A stretch of 64,000 bases of DNA from Stenotrophomonas maltophilia (GCF_023518235.1 NZ_CP090423.1:3365001-3429000); one strand, 5' to 3'. Shown: positions 41,165-51,010, numbered from the stretch's first letter. Made by a program: numbers and translations. Notes: generated by a model not told the origin, from the letters alone.

Positions 41165-42130
41165 ATGACCATCCTGCTCACCGGCGCTGCCGGCTTCATC
41201 GGTGCCTACACCGCCCGCGCGCTGCTGGAGGCCGGCCAGGCCGTGGTCGGCCTGGACAACTTCAACGACTACTACGATCCGCAGATCAAGCGTGATCGCG
41301 TGGCTGCGCTGTGCCCGACGCTGGACCTGCGCACACTGGACCTGACCGACCGCGACGGCCTGGCCGCGCTGTTCGATGAGGTGCAGCCGACCGCGGTGAT
41401 CCATCTGGCCGCACAGGCCGGCGTGCGCTACTCGCTGGAAAACCCGCAGGCCTACGTCGACAGCAACCTGGTCGGCTTCGTCAACATGCTCGAGCTGTGC
41501 CGCCATCGCGGCGTGCAGCACCTGGTGTATGCCTCCAGCAGCTCGGTGTATGGCGATTCGGCCACGCCGCCGTTCTCCGAGGACCAGCGCGTGGACCAGC
41601 CGCGCTCGCTGTACGCGGCGACCAAGGCCGCCAACGAGCTGATGGCCTACACCTATGCGCAGCTGTACGGCCTTCACGCCACCGGCCTGCGCTTCTTCAC
41701 CGTGTATGGCCCGTGGGGCCGGCCGGACATGGCGCCGCTGCTGTTCTCGCGTGCGGTGCTGGCCGGGCGGCCGATCGACGTGTTCAACGAAGGCCGCATG
41801 CAGCGCGATTTCACACATGTTTCCGACATCGTGGCCGGTATCCTCGGCGCGCTCGCGCATCCGGCCGATGGTCCGGTACCGCACCGGGTGTTCAACCTCG
41901 GCAACCATACGCCGGTCGAGCTGGAACGCTTCATCGGCGTGATCGAGCAGGCCGCCGGCCGCCCCGCGCAGAAGGTCTACAAACCCATGCAGCCCGGCGA
42001 CATGGTGCGCACGATGGCCGATACCCGGCGCGCTCATGACGCTTTCGGCTTCGATGCGGTGACCCCGATCGAACAAGGCCTGCCGCCCGTCGTGGCGTGG
42101 TGCCGCGAGTATTTTGGTGATCGCGCCTGA
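41165..42130 (+). CDS. NAD-dependent sugar epimerase (UDP-glucuronate 4-epimerase-like)
   Basis: A 321-aa extended SDR. The Rossmann motif TGAAGFIG at the N-terminus, the YAATK catalytic motif (SLYAATKAANELMAY) and NDYYDPQIKRDR match uronate epimerases (UDP-GlcA to UDP-GalA). RFFTVYGPWGRPDMAP is also typical of that clade. It is followed after 89 nt by a GT2 transferase and then a LAB_N protein, suggesting that the product feeds a lipid-linked sugar pathway. Substrate assignment is by resemblance only. Confidence 0.88.
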   Translation: MTILLTGAAGFIGAYTARALLEAGQAVVGLDNFNDYYDPQIKRDRVAALCPTLDLRTLDLTDRDGLAALFDEVQPTAVIHLAAQAGVRYSLENPQAYVDSNLVGFVNMLELCRHRGVQHLVYASSSSVYGDSATPPFSEDQRVDQPRSLYAATKAANELMAYTYAQLYGLHATGLRFFTVYGPWGRPDMAPLLFSRAVLAGRPIDVFNEGRMQRDFTHVSDIVAGILGALAHPADGPVPHRVFNLGNHTPVELERFIGVIEQAAGRPAQKVYKPMQPGDMVRTMADTRRAHDAFGFDAVTPIEQGLPPVVAWCREYFGDRA

Positions 42131-42219
42131 GGAGGGATCCTCACGCCGCCGGGTTCATCTTCGGATAACCTCGGTTTCGGAGAATGCGCGGTCTTTGTTT
42201 CCCTTTGGCCGAGTGCCTT

Positions 42220-42942
42220 ATGAGCCAACCCGAGCTTTCCGTTGTCGTTCCGGTGTTCAACGAGCGTGACAACGTCGCCCCGCTGGTCGCTGAAATCACC
42301 GCCGCGCTGCGCGGCCGGCTGCCGTTCGAGATCGTCTACATCGACGACAACTCGCGCGATGACACCCTGGCCGTGCTGCAGGGCCTGAAGGCGACCACGC
42401 CGGAACTGCGGGTGCTGCACCACGTGAACCAGAGCGGGCAGAGCACCGCCGTGCGCACCGGCGTCAAGCACGCGCGCGCACCGTGGATCGCCACCCTCGA
42501 TGGTGACGGCCAGAACGATCCGGCCGATATTCCCAAGCTGCTGGCCGCGCGCGATGCCGCCGAGGCGCAGGTGAAGCTGTTCGCCGGCTGGCGCGTCAAC
42601 CGCCAGGACAGCGGCAGCAAGCGCTGGGCCAGCCGCTGGGCCAACGCCATCCGCGCGCGCATGCTGCGCGACGATACCCCCGATACCGGCTGCGGCATCA
42701 AGCTGTTCGAGCGCAGCGCGTTCCTCGACCTGCCGTACTTCGACCACATGCACCGCTACCTGCCGGCGCTGATGCAGCGCGCCGGCTGGAAGACCACCAG
42801 CGTGCCGGTCAACCACCGTCACCGCACCGCAGGCGTGTCCAAGTACAACAACCTCGGTCGCGCGCTGGTCGGCATCCGCGACCTGCGCGGCGTGGCCTGG
42901 CTGATCACCCGCAGCAAGCGCACCGCGGTGGAGGAGCGTTGA
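42220..42942 (+). CDS. GT2 glycosyltransferase (polyprenyl-phosphate sugar synthase-like)
   Basis: A 240-aa family 2 glycosyltransferase resembling dolichol-phosphate mannose synthase. SVVVPVFNERDNVAPLV begins the GT-A fold, IDDNSRDDTL is the first Asp motif, and LDGDGQNDPADIPKLL is the DxD region. The C-terminal KYNNLGRALVGIRDL has no membrane helices. The enzyme probably moves a sugar to undecaprenyl phosphate. Start at MSQPELS; the stop overlaps the next ATG (TGATG), so it is coupled to the LAB_N gene. Confidence 0.9.
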   Translation: MSQPELSVVVPVFNERDNVAPLVAEITAALRGRLPFEIVYIDDNSRDDTLAVLQGLKATTPELRVLHHVNQSGQSTAVRTGVKHARAPWIATLDGDGQNDPADIPKLLAARDAAEAQVKLFAGWRVNRQDSGSKRWASRWANAIRARMLRDDTPDTGCGIKLFERSAFLDLPYFDHMHRYLPALMQRAGWKTTSVPVNHRHRTAGVSKYNNLGRALVGIRDLRGVAWLITRSKRTAVEER

Positions 42943-43289
42943 TGGATCTGGAGCTGCACTGGCTGGACCAGCCGCTGACCTGGCTGTACTGGACCGGCCT
43001 GCACGTGACCGGCTGGAAGCTGATCGGTTACACCGGCGCGCTGATGTTCGGCGGCCGCTGGCTGGTCCAGTTCATCGCCTCCAAGCGCGCCGGCAAGCCG
43101 GTCATCCCGCGCCTGTTCTGGTACATGAGCGTGGTCGGCAGCCTGATGACGCTGAGCTACTTCCTGTTCTCGGCCAAGCAGGACTCGGTGGGTGTGCTGC
43201 AGAACCTGTTCCCGGCGTTCACCGCGCTGTACAGCCTGCACCTGGACATCAAGCACCGCGGCTGGAAGCGCGACAGGGCCAGCCACTAG
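42942..43289 (+). CDS. LAB_N-domain membrane protein
   Basis: A 115-aa protein with three hydrophobic segments and the lipid-A-disaccharide-synthase N-terminal (LAB_N) pattern: IGYTGALMFGGRWLVQFIAS, then PRLFWYMSVVGSLMTLSYF and LQNLFPAFTALYSLHLD. Stand-alone LAB_N proteins commonly pair with GT2 enzymes of lipid-linked sugar pathways and may handle the membrane side, but their activity is not established. Translationally coupled to the GT2 gene. The gene for the final membrane transferase (ArnT/PMT-like) is not nearby. Confidence 0.85.
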   Translation: MDLELHWLDQPLTWLYWTGLHVTGWKLIGYTGALMFGGRWLVQFIASKRAGKPVIPRLFWYMSVVGSLMTLSYFLFSAKQDSVGVLQNLFPAFTALYSLHLDIKHRGWKRDRASH

Positions 43290-43296
43290 GTCTCCG

Positions 43297-43399
43297 GTAG
43301 ATGCCGACCTTGGTCGGCGCTGGGTTTCGGGGGGCCAACCAGGGTTGGCCGCTACCAGAGCAGCCGGTTCCCGGTCCTGCCTGCGTTGCAGGCAGGACC
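43297..43399. repeat. Inverted GTAG pair plus perfect hairpin after the LAB_N gene
   Basis: Plus copy GTAGATGCCGACCTTGGTCG (43297-43320) and minus copy GGCCAACCAGGGTTGGCCGC then TAC (to 43355), with different stems. Then comes a separate 12-bp perfect hairpin GGTCCTGCCTGC-GTT-GCAGGCAGGACC at 43373-43399 (outermost pair G-C), which may be a terminator although its tail is TTCGTCC. Confidence 0.8.
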
Positions 43400-43466
43400 T
43401 TCGTCCCATGCCACGGGCGGTGGGGGGTGCCATGATCGGGGTCTGCCTTCCCGGGAACCTCTGCTC

Positions 43467-45239
43467 GTGAAAACCCGTCTTGCCGTTGCCCTGCTGATCG
43501 CCCTGTCCGCCCCCGCCGTGGCCCTGGCCGCGCCGCCCGCCGCTGCCGCGCCGGCCAGCGTCGCCACCGAATCGCCTGCCGATGCCGCCTTCCGCGCGCT
43601 GTACGAGAAGGAATGGAAGTGGCGCCAGCAAGGCGGCGGCGAGGCCAGCGAGGACGAAGACGCCCCGGCCAATGCCACCCGCATGCCCGACGTCGGCCCG
43701 GCCGCGCAGCAGGCGCGCCTGAAGGTGTGGGACGAGACCCTGGCCGCACTGAAGAAGATCGACCCGAAGACCCTGTCGGCCGACAACCAGGTCAACTACG
43801 CGATCTACCACGACCAGGTGTTCAACCTGGCCGAAGAAGTGCGCCTGCGCGGCTACGAGATGCCGTTCAACGCCGACTCCTCGTTCTGGTCCAACCTGTC
43901 CTTCATGGCCCGGCGCGAGATGAAGACCGGGCAGGATTACCAGAACTACATCGCGCGCCTGAATGACGTGCCGCGCTACTTCGGCCAGCAGACCGAGAAC
44001 ATGCGCGCCGGCCTGAAGCGTGGCTTCAGCGTGCCGCGCGCGGTGCTCGATGGCCGCGAGGTGTCCATCGCCACCGTCGCCGAGCTGAAGAACCCGACCG
44101 AATCGCCGCTGTACGCGCCGTTCAAGAAGCTGCCCAACAGCATCCCCGCCGCCGAACAGGCCAAGCTGCAGGCGCAGGCGCGTGAGGCGATCAGCGGCAA
44201 GGTGGTGCCGGCGTTCCAGCAGCTGCGCACCTTCTTCGTCAACGAGTACGTGCCGCAGGCGCGCAGCACCCTGGCCGCCGAAGCGATGCCCGATGGCAAG
44301 GCGTACTACAAGCAGCAGATCCATGAATACACCACGCTGGACCTGTCGCCGGACGAGATCCACCGCATCGGCCTGGACGAAGTCGCTCGCATCCAGGGCG
44401 AGATGAACGACATCATCAAGCAGGTGAAGTTCAAGGGCAGCTTCGCCGAGTTCCTGACCTTTCTGCGCACCGACCCGCAGTTCTACGCCAAGACCCCGCA
44501 GGAGCTGCTGTCGCGTGCCGCATGGATTTCCAAGCGGGCCGATGGCCAGCTCGGCAAGTACATGACGCTGCCGCGCGCGCGCTTCACCATCGTGCCGGTG
44601 CCGCCGGACATTGCACCGTTCTGGACCGCCGGCCGTGGTGGCATGGGCACCTACTGGCTCAACACCTACAACCTGCCGTCGCGCCCGCTGTACAACCTGC
44701 CGGCGCTGACGCTGCATGAATCCGATCCGGGCCACGCGCTGCAGGGCGCCATCGCCGCCGAGCAGAAGAACCTGCCCGAGTTCCGCCGCAACGCCTACAT
44801 CTCCGCCTATGGCGAAGGCTGGGCGCTGTACTGCGAGAAGCTGGGCGTGGAAATGGGCATCTACGAAACCCCGTACGAGGATTTTGGCCGCCTGACCTAC
44901 GAAATGTGGCGCGCCGCGCGCCTGGTGATCGACACCGGCGTGCACAGCAAGGGCTGGACCCGCGAGCAGGCGCTGGCCTACCTGCGCGACCACACCGCGC
45001 TGAGCGAGCATGAAGTGACCACCGAAGTGGATCGCTACATCTCCTGGCCGGGCCAGGCGTTGAGCTACAAGCTGGGCGAGATCGCCATCGTGCGCCTGCG
45101 TGCGCAGGCCGAGAAGGAGCTGGGCGACAAGTTCGACATCAAGGCTTTCCACGACACCCTGCTCAAGCAGGGCTCGGTGCCGTTGCCGGTGCTGGAACAG
45201 CAGATCCAGGCGTATATCGCCGAGCGCAAGAAGGCCTGA
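43467..45239 (+). CDS. DUF885 family protein, periplasmic metallopeptidase-like
   Basis: A 590-aa exported protein of the DUF885 family. The signal peptide (about 1-24, ending VALAA) is followed by an Ala-rich linker and the DUF885 domain. The motif LHESDPGHALQG (HExxPGH) suggests a zinc-binding gluzincin-like site, with a distal GWALYCEKLGVEMG helix that often supplies a third ligand. Substrate unknown. GTG start at VKTRLAVAL gives the signal peptide; opening the frame at 43386 would add an implausible N-terminus. Confidence 0.87.
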   Translation: MKTRLAVALLIALSAPAVALAAPPAAAAPASVATESPADAAFRALYEKEWKWRQQGGGEASEDEDAPANATRMPDVGPAAQQARLKVWDETLAALKKIDPKTLSADNQVNYAIYHDQVFNLAEEVRLRGYEMPFNADSSFWSNLSFMARREMKTGQDYQNYIARLNDVPRYFGQQTENMRAGLKRGFSVPRAVLDGREVSIATVAELKNPTESPLYAPFKKLPNSIPAAEQAKLQAQAREAISGKVVPAFQQLRTFFVNEYVPQARSTLAAEAMPDGKAYYKQQIHEYTTLDLSPDEIHRIGLDEVARIQGEMNDIIKQVKFKGSFAEFLTFLRTDPQFYAKTPQELLSRAAWISKRADGQLGKYMTLPRARFTIVPVPPDIAPFWTAGRGGMGTYWLNTYNLPSRPLYNLPALTLHESDPGHALQGAIAAEQKNLPEFRRNAYISAYGEGWALYCEKLGVEMGIYETPYEDFGRLTYEMWRAARLVIDTGVHSKGWTREQALAYLRDHTALSEHEVTTEVDRYISWPGQALSYKLGEIAIVRLRAQAEKELGDKFDIKAFHDTLLKQGSVPLPVLEQQIQAYIAERKKA

Positions 45240-45249
45240 CCGTTACCGG

Positions 45250-45326
45250 GTAGTGCCGGCCGCTGGCCGGCAATCCGACCCTGTCACGGGGTCGGAGCCC
45301 TTTCCCAAAGAAAGGGCTCCGACCCC
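45250..45326. repeat. GTAG palindrome followed by second-family palindrome (copy 2)
   Basis: GTAGTGCCGGCCGCTGGCCG (45250-45273) is a typical plus-oriented unit. Fourteen nt later GGGGTCGGAGCCCTTTC and GAAAGGGCTCCGACCCC form a 39-bp palindrome (45288-45326) of the non-GTAG family. Both lie between the convergent DUF885 and czcA genes and end 9 nt before the czcA stop. Confidence 0.87.
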
Positions 45327-45334
45327 CTCTCATC

Positions 45335-48300
45335 TCACCCCACCGCCCGCGGCTTGGCCACGCGCGCGGCAAACGTCGGCAGCACCAGCAGGGTCAGCAC
45401 GGTGGCGGTGATCAAGCCACCGATCACCACCGTCGCCAGCGGCTTCTGCACTTCCGCACCGGAACCACTGGCAATGGCCATCGGAATGAAGCCGACGATC
45501 GCCACCAGCGCCGTGGTCAGCACCGCGCGGATACGGCTTGAGGCACCGTTGATCGCCGCCTGCAGCGGCAGGTCACCGGCATCCAGGCGTTCGCGGATCG
45601 CCTGCATCAGCACCAGGCCGTTCAAGGTGGCCACGCCGGAGACGGCGATGAAGCCGACCGCCGCCGACACCGAGAACGGCATGCCACGCAGCAACAGCGC
45701 GAGGATGCCGCCGACCAGTGCCAGCGGCACGCAGCTGAACACCAGAACGGCTTCCTTGCCGCTGCGCAGGGCCATGAACAGCAGGCTGCCGATCAGCAGG
45801 AACACCACCGGCACCACCGTCGCCAGCCGCTTCTCCGCGCGCTGCAGGTTCTCGAACTGGCCACCCCAGGTCAGGTAGGCACCCGGCGGCAACGCCACGT
45901 CCGCCACCGCGGCCTGCGCCTCGCCGACGAAGCCGCCCAGGTCACGCCCACGCACATTGGCCTGCACCACCACGCGGCGGCTGCCGTTGTTGCGGCTGAT
46001 CTGGTTCGGTCCTTCGCTGACCGTGATGCGGGCCACCGACGACAGCGGAATCACCAGCCCCGACGGCGTGGCGATCGGCAGTGACGCCAGCTGGTCCGGA
46101 TCGTTGCGCGAGGCATCATCCAGGCGCACCACCACGTTGAAGCGGCGATCACCTTCGAAGATCTTGCCCGCCGCAGTACCGCCGATGCCGGTGGACAGCG
46201 CATCACTCACGTCCGCGGCGGTCAGCCCGTACTGCGCCGCCGCCACGTGGTCGATCGCCACGTTCAGCGTGGGCAGGCCGGAGATCTGCTCCACCCGCAC
46301 GTCGGCTGCGCCGTTCACTGCGCGCAGCTTCAGCGCCACCTGGTCGGCCACCTTCTGCAGCTGGCTGAAGTCATCGCCGAAGATCATCACCGCCAGGTCG
46401 GTACGCACGCCGGAAATCAGCTCGTTGAAGCGCAGCTCGATCGGCTGGCTGAACTCGAAGCTGTTGCCCAGCTGCTGTCCGGCCAGTTTCTCGAAGCGCG
46501 CCACCAGTTCGTCCTTGGCCAGCTTCGGATCGGGCCAGTCCTTGCGCGGCTTCAGCACGATCACGCTGTCGGAGATGTTGGTCGGCATCGGGTCGATCGC
46601 CGCCTCGGCAGTACCGGTGCGCGAGAACACGGTCGCCACTTCCGGCTGCTTGGCGATTGCCTTTTCCAGTGCCAGCTGCATCGCCAGCGACTGTTCCAGC
46701 GAGGTCGACGGCACGCGCAAGGCCTGCATCGCCACGTTGCCTTCGTCCAGCGTCGGCATGAACTCGCGGCCCAGCAGCGAGAACGAGCCGATGCCCACCA
46801 CCAGCATCATCACCGCACCGGCCAGCACCGTTCGCGGATGTGCCACGGCCTTGCGCACCACCGGTTCAATGCGCGCGCGCAGCACGCGGATCAGCTTCGT
46901 TTCGTGCTCGCCATCATTGCCATGGGCATCGCCGTCCTTCACCTTCGGCTCGCGCACCAGCAGTGCGGCCATTGCCGGCACGAAGGTGAAGGAGAAGATG
47001 AAGGCACCGACCAGGGCCAGCATGAAGGTGGCCGCCATCGGGTGGAACGTCTTGCCCTCCACGCCTTCCAGAGTGAGGATCGGCGCGAACACCAGCAGGA
47101 TGATCAGCTGTCCGAACGCCGCCGGCCGCGCCATCTTCATTGCCGAGTCGGCGGCCACGCGCAGGCGTTCCATCGCGGTCAACGCACGGCCCAGTTCGGC
47201 GCGGCGCTGGCCCAGCATCAGCAGCGTCGATTCGACCACGATCACCGCACCGTCCACCAGGATGCCGAAGTCCAACGCGCCCAGGCTCATCAGGTTGCCG
47301 CTGATGCCGAAGCGGTTCATGCCTATCACTGCGAACAGGAACGACAGCGGAATCACCAGCGCGGTGATGGTCGCCGCACGCAGGTTGCCCAGCAGCAGGA
47401 ACAGCACCACCACCACCAGCAGCGCGCCCTCGGTGAGGTTCTTGGCCACGGTCTTGATGGTGGAATTGACCAGCACGCTGCGGTCCAGCACCGGCGCTGC
47501 CACGATGTCGGCCGGCAGCGATTTGTTCACCTGTTCCAGGCGTGCGGCTGCGGCCTGCGCCACGGTGCGGCTGTTGCCGCCGGCAATCATCAGCGCGGTG
47601 CCCAGCACGGCCTCGTGGCCGTTGCGGCTGGCCGCGCCCAGGCGTGGCGCGCGGCTCAGTTCCACGGTGGCCACATCGGCCACGCGCACCACCACGCCAT
47701 TGCGGGTGGCCACTGGTGCCTGTGCAAGATCCTCGGTGGTCAGTGCCAGGCCATCGGCACGCACCACCAGGCCCTCGCCGGCACGCTGTACGAAACCGGC
47801 ACCGGCCTGCACGTTGGAACGCTGCAGGGCAGTGACCAGGTCGGCCAGGCCGAGGCCATGCGCGGCCAGCCGCGCGCTGTCCGGATGCACGCCGTATTCC
47901 TTGACGTAGCCGCCAACGGTATCGACACCGGCCAGCCCCGGGCTGGAGCGCATCTGCGGCGCGATGATCCAGTCCTGCACGGTGCGCAGGTAGGTCGCGC
48001 GTTCTTCCGGCGTGCGCAGCAGGTTGCCTTCCGGCGTGCGATAGACCTCACCGGCCTGCCAGCCGGCGTCACCGGGCTTGGCCAGCTTGGCTGGATCGAA
48101 GGTGGTGAAGTCCACCGTCCACATCAGCACCTCGCCGAGGCCGGTGGTGACCGGCGACAGCATCGGTGATGCGCCGTCGGGCAGGTCATCGGCCGCTTCG
48201 CGCATGCGTTCGGCCACCTGCTGGCGCGCGAAGTAGATGTCGGTGGCGTCGGTGAAGATTGCGGTGACCTGCGAGAAGCCATTGCGCGACAGCGAACGGG

Positions 48301-48544
48301 TGGTGGTCAGGCCGGGAATGCCGGCCAGCGCCGTTTCCAGCGGATAGGTCACCTGCCGCTCGATCTGCTCCGGGGTCAGCGCCGGTGCCACCGTGTTGAT
48401 CTGCACCTGGCGGTTGGTGATGTCCGGTACCGCGTCGATCGGCAGCTTGCCCAGCTGGAACAGGCCCACCGCAGCGATCAGCGCCGCCAGGAACACCACC
48501 AGCCAGCGGTGGCGCACCGCTGTTTCAATGATCAGCTTGAACAT
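45335..48544 (-). CDS. czcA: Heavy-metal RND efflux pump, CzcA type
   Basis: A 1069-aa inner-membrane proton-driven exporter of the HME-RND family with twelve helices and two large periplasmic loops. The TM4 motif LDFGILVDGAVIVVE has the DFG...DGA pattern of the divalent-cation pumps (CzcA; Zn, Co, Cd, possibly Ni), not the Cu/Ag form of CusA. It starts MFKLIIETAVRHRWLVV; the open frame before it overlaps czcB and is discounted. Last gene of the czcI-like/czcC/czcB/czcA operon, 10 nt after czcB. Confidence 0.93.
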   Translation of the reverse strand: MFKLIIETAVRHRWLVVFLAALIAAVGLFQLGKLPIDAVPDITNRQVQINTVAPALTPEQIERQVTYPLETALAGIPGLTTTRSLSRNGFSQVTAIFTDATDIYFARQQVAERMREAADDLPDGASPMLSPVTTGLGEVLMWTVDFTTFDPAKLAKPGDAGWQAGEVYRTPEGNLLRTPEERATYLRTVQDWIIAPQMRSSPGLAGVDTVGGYVKEYGVHPDSARLAAHGLGLADLVTALQRSNVQAGAGFVQRAGEGLVVRADGLALTTEDLAQAPVATRNGVVVRVADVATVELSRAPRLGAASRNGHEAVLGTALMIAGGNSRTVAQAAAARLEQVNKSLPADIVAAPVLDRSVLVNSTIKTVAKNLTEGALLVVVVLFLLLGNLRAATITALVIPLSFLFAVIGMNRFGISGNLMSLGALDFGILVDGAVIVVESTLLMLGQRRAELGRALTAMERLRVAADSAMKMARPAAFGQLIILLVFAPILTLEGVEGKTFHPMAATFMLALVGAFIFSFTFVPAMAALLVREPKVKDGDAHGNDGEHETKLIRVLRARIEPVVRKAVAHPRTVLAGAVMMLVVGIGSFSLLGREFMPTLDEGNVAMQALRVPSTSLEQSLAMQLALEKAIAKQPEVATVFSRTGTAEAAIDPMPTNISDSVIVLKPRKDWPDPKLAKDELVARFEKLAGQQLGNSFEFSQPIELRFNELISGVRTDLAVMIFGDDFSQLQKVADQVALKLRAVNGAADVRVEQISGLPTLNVAIDHVAAAQYGLTAADVSDALSTGIGGTAAGKIFEGDRRFNVVVRLDDASRNDPDQLASLPIATPSGLVIPLSSVARITVSEGPNQISRNNGSRRVVVQANVRGRDLGGFVGEAQAAVADVALPPGAYLTWGGQFENLQRAEKRLATVVPVVFLLIGSLLFMALRSGKEAVLVFSCVPLALVGGILALLLRGMPFSVSAAVGFIAVSGVATLNGLVLMQAIRERLDAGDLPLQAAINGASSRIRAVLTTALVAIVGFIPMAIASGSGAEVQKPLATVVIGGLITATVLTLLVLPTFAARVAKPRAVG

Positions 48545-48554
48545 GGTCGCCTCC

Positions 48555-49760
48555 TCAGTGGCCGTGCTCGGCTTCGCCCTTGGCCAGTTCGGCCTTGAGC
48601 AGGAAGGCGTTGGCACCGACGATGCGTTCGTTGCCGGTCAGACCACCGAGGATCTCGATGCGGTCGCCGGCACGACGCCCGGCCAGGACCGGCTGGGCCT
48701 TGAAGCCGCCATCGACGGCGACGAACACCGCGCTGCCGCCATCGACGTTCTGCACTGCGTCGGCCGGCACGCTGAGCGAGCCGTCCTGGCCTTCGGTGAC
48801 CACCACCGCCGACACCGGCGAACCGGCCGGCGGCAGCGAAGCGTCCACTGGCGTGGCGCGGATCACGGCCACGCCGCCCTGCTGGCGCACGTCAGCCGCC
48901 GAGCCGGTGACGGTGGCGGTGAAGCTGCCACCCGGCACGCTCACTTCCAGCTTCATGCCCGGAGTGACCTGCGCGGCCAGTGCCGGCGGCGCGGTGAACA
49001 CCAGCTCGTTCATCGCCGGGTCGGCGACATCAGCCACCGCGCTGCCGGCGGCGACCACGCCACCCGGGGTGACCTGCACGTTGCCGACGATGCCGGCCAC
49101 CGGGCTGGTGATGCGCACGCGGCCACTGGCATCGGGCGCACCGTTGGCGGCGGCCTGCGCCTGCGCGGCAGCGGCCTGGGCCTGGGCGGCCAGCGAGCGT
49201 GCGCGCGAAGCTTCCATTTCCTGGCGCGCGACCACGCCCTGGTCGACCAGCGCCTTGTCGCGGCCATAGGCCAGGCGTGCGGCCTCGGCTTCGGCGGATG
49301 CGGCCAGCGCATTGGCCCTGAACACCGCCGCCTCGCCGCTGACCACGATGGCCAGTGCCTGGTTCTGCTTCACCGCCGTGCCGGGTGCAACCAGCACGCG
49401 TTCGACGCGGCCGGTCACGGTGGAGGCCACCGATGCACGCGCACCGACCGAGGGCTCGACCCGGCCGGCGAGGCGGGTTGAACCGCCACCGCCGCGACCG
49501 ACGGCAACCACTTCGATACCGGACGCCTTGATCTGCTCAGGGGTCAGCGGCACCACGCCTTCATCGGCGTCTGCCGGCGCCTTTGCGGTTTCTGCCTTGG
49601 CTTCCTTGCTGTCGGCGGCATGGCCGTGGCCATCGTCGGTGCCGGCCTTGGCCGCAGCGGGGTCTTCGTTCGCCGGCGTCTGCGCGTTGCCGGCGCAGCC
49701 AGCCAGGAACACGGTCAGCAGCAGGCCGCCGATCAGGGGGAAGGAACGGGAGAGAGTCAT
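48555..49760 (-). CDS. czcB: RND periplasmic adaptor, CzcB type
   Basis: A 401-aa membrane-fusion lipoprotein linking CzcA to CzcC. The lipobox LAGCAGN at about 19-25 follows a hydrophobic signal. A His-rich patch GTDDGHGHAADSKE (about 41-54) could bind metal. The barrel-sandwich hybrid, alpha-hairpin (EAEAARLAYGRDKALVDQGV) and beta-barrel regions follow. The last residues GEAEHGH are also His-containing. ATGA overlap with czcC suggests coupling. Confidence 0.92.
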   Translation of the reverse strand: MTLSRSFPLIGGLLLTVFLAGCAGNAQTPANEDPAAAKAGTDDGHGHAADSKEAKAETAKAPADADEGVVPLTPEQIKASGIEVVAVGRGGGGSTRLAGRVEPSVGARASVASTVTGRVERVLVAPGTAVKQNQALAIVVSGEAAVFRANALAASAEAEAARLAYGRDKALVDQGVVARQEMEASRARSLAAQAQAAAAQAQAAANGAPDASGRVRITSPVAGIVGNVQVTPGGVVAAGSAVADVADPAMNELVFTAPPALAAQVTPGMKLEVSVPGGSFTATVTGSAADVRQQGGVAVIRATPVDASLPPAGSPVSAVVVTEGQDGSLSVPADAVQNVDGGSAVFVAVDGGFKAQPVLAGRRAGDRIEILGGLTGNERIVGANAFLLKAELAKGEAEHGH

Positions 49761-51010
49761 GGGGCCTCCACAAAAGGTGCGCGCCCTTCCAGGCGGGCAA
49801 GATCGATTTCCGCGCCGACGCGCGACAGGCGCGCATCCACGGCGGTGCCGCGCGCGGCGATGAGGGCGCTGCGCGTGCTGCGCAGTTCCAGCTGCGAGAT
49901 GCGTCCGGCGTCGAAGCCGATGCGTGCAAGGCGATACGCCTCTTCGGCGGCGACCACGCTTTCATCGGCGGCGCGGGTACGGCTGCCAGCGGCCTTCAGC
50001 CCGGCCACGGCGGACAGGCGCTCGGCCTCGCTGTCGCGGCGCTGCTGGTCCAGCCGCGCTTCGGCCGCGCGCTGGTCGGCGTTGGCGGCGCGGATGCCGC
50101 CGCGGTTGCGGTCAAACAGCGGGATGCTGAGGCTGAGCCCGAGGTTGTAGGCACGCTCGCCGCCTTCGCGGAAGCGGGTCTGCGCGGCGGTGACGCTGAG
50201 GTCGGGCAGGGCGCGCTTGCGCTCCACGTCCACCAGCTTGCCCGCTGCATCAGTTTCGGCTTCGGCGATGCGCACCGCCAGCGCGGTATCGGTGGCACCG
50301 CGCGGCAGCGGTGGCGCGCGGTCGAGCAGGCTGTTGTCGATCGACTGCACCGGCGCATCCAGCAGCGCGGTACCGGCCAGACGGGCCAGTGCGGCATCGC
50401 GGAACGCCCGGGCTTCATCCAGCGACGCCGTGGCGTTGGCCACTTCGCTCTGTGCCTGCACGGCGCGCAGCTGGGGTTCGCGGCCCTGCTTGACCATCGC
50501 ATTGACGGCAGCCGCATCGTCGCGGGTCAGGGTCAGCGCTTCGGCGGCGAGGGCGTAACGACGCAATGCACTTTCCGCCTGTGCGTAGACCGCCGCCAGT
50601 TGGCTGGCGACATCACTGCGGCTCTGCGAACCACGCAGGGCAGCGGCTTGTGCCTCGGCCCGGGCGGCACGAACGCGCGCGCCACGCTGGCCCCAGACCT
50701 CCAGCGGCTGGGACAGGGTGAGCACAGTGTCGGCCTTGCCCATGCCGCGGTAGGTGCCGGAGCCCCAGGCGTTTTCGGCCGACCAGGAAAGGGAGGGATT
50801 GGGCAGCGCACGGGCCTGGTCGGCGCGCGCATCGGCGGCCTCGGCCAGCGCTGTACCCACACGGGTGCCGGGCAGCTGGTCCAGGCGTTCAAGCAGGGTG
50901 TCGTAGGAGGGGGCGGCTTGCGCCATCACCGATGCCGCCGGGGCCAGGCCCAGCAACACGGCGACGACCAGCCCGGCCGCACGCGGCGACCGAGGTGTCA
51001 GGATCGACAT
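49757..51010 (-). CDS. czcC: TolC-family outer-membrane factor, CzcC type
   Basis: A 417-aa outer-membrane channel of the metal pump. The signal peptide (about 1-30, ending SVMAQ) is followed by two OEP repeats with long amphipathic helices (for example SQLAAVYAQAESALRRYALA). Start at MSILTPRSP. It is second in the operon; its stop overlaps czcB, and the small His-rich gene lies 56 nt upstream. Confidence 0.91.
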   Translation of the reverse strand: MSILTPRSPRAAGLVVAVLLGLAPAASVMAQAAPSYDTLLERLDQLPGTRVGTALAEAADARADQARALPNPSLSWSAENAWGSGTYRGMGKADTVLTLSQPLEVWGQRGARVRAARAEAQAAALRGSQSRSDVASQLAAVYAQAESALRRYALAAEALTLTRDDAAAVNAMVKQGREPQLRAVQAQSEVANATASLDEARAFRDAALARLAGTALLDAPVQSIDNSLLDRAPPLPRGATDTALAVRIAEAETDAAGKLVDVERKRALPDLSVTAAQTRFREGGERAYNLGLSLSIPLFDRNRGGIRAANADQRAAEARLDQQRRDSEAERLSAVAGLKAAGSRTRAADESVVAAEEAYRLARIGFDAGRISQLELRSTRSALIAARGTAVDARLSRVGAEIDLARLEGRAPFVEAP

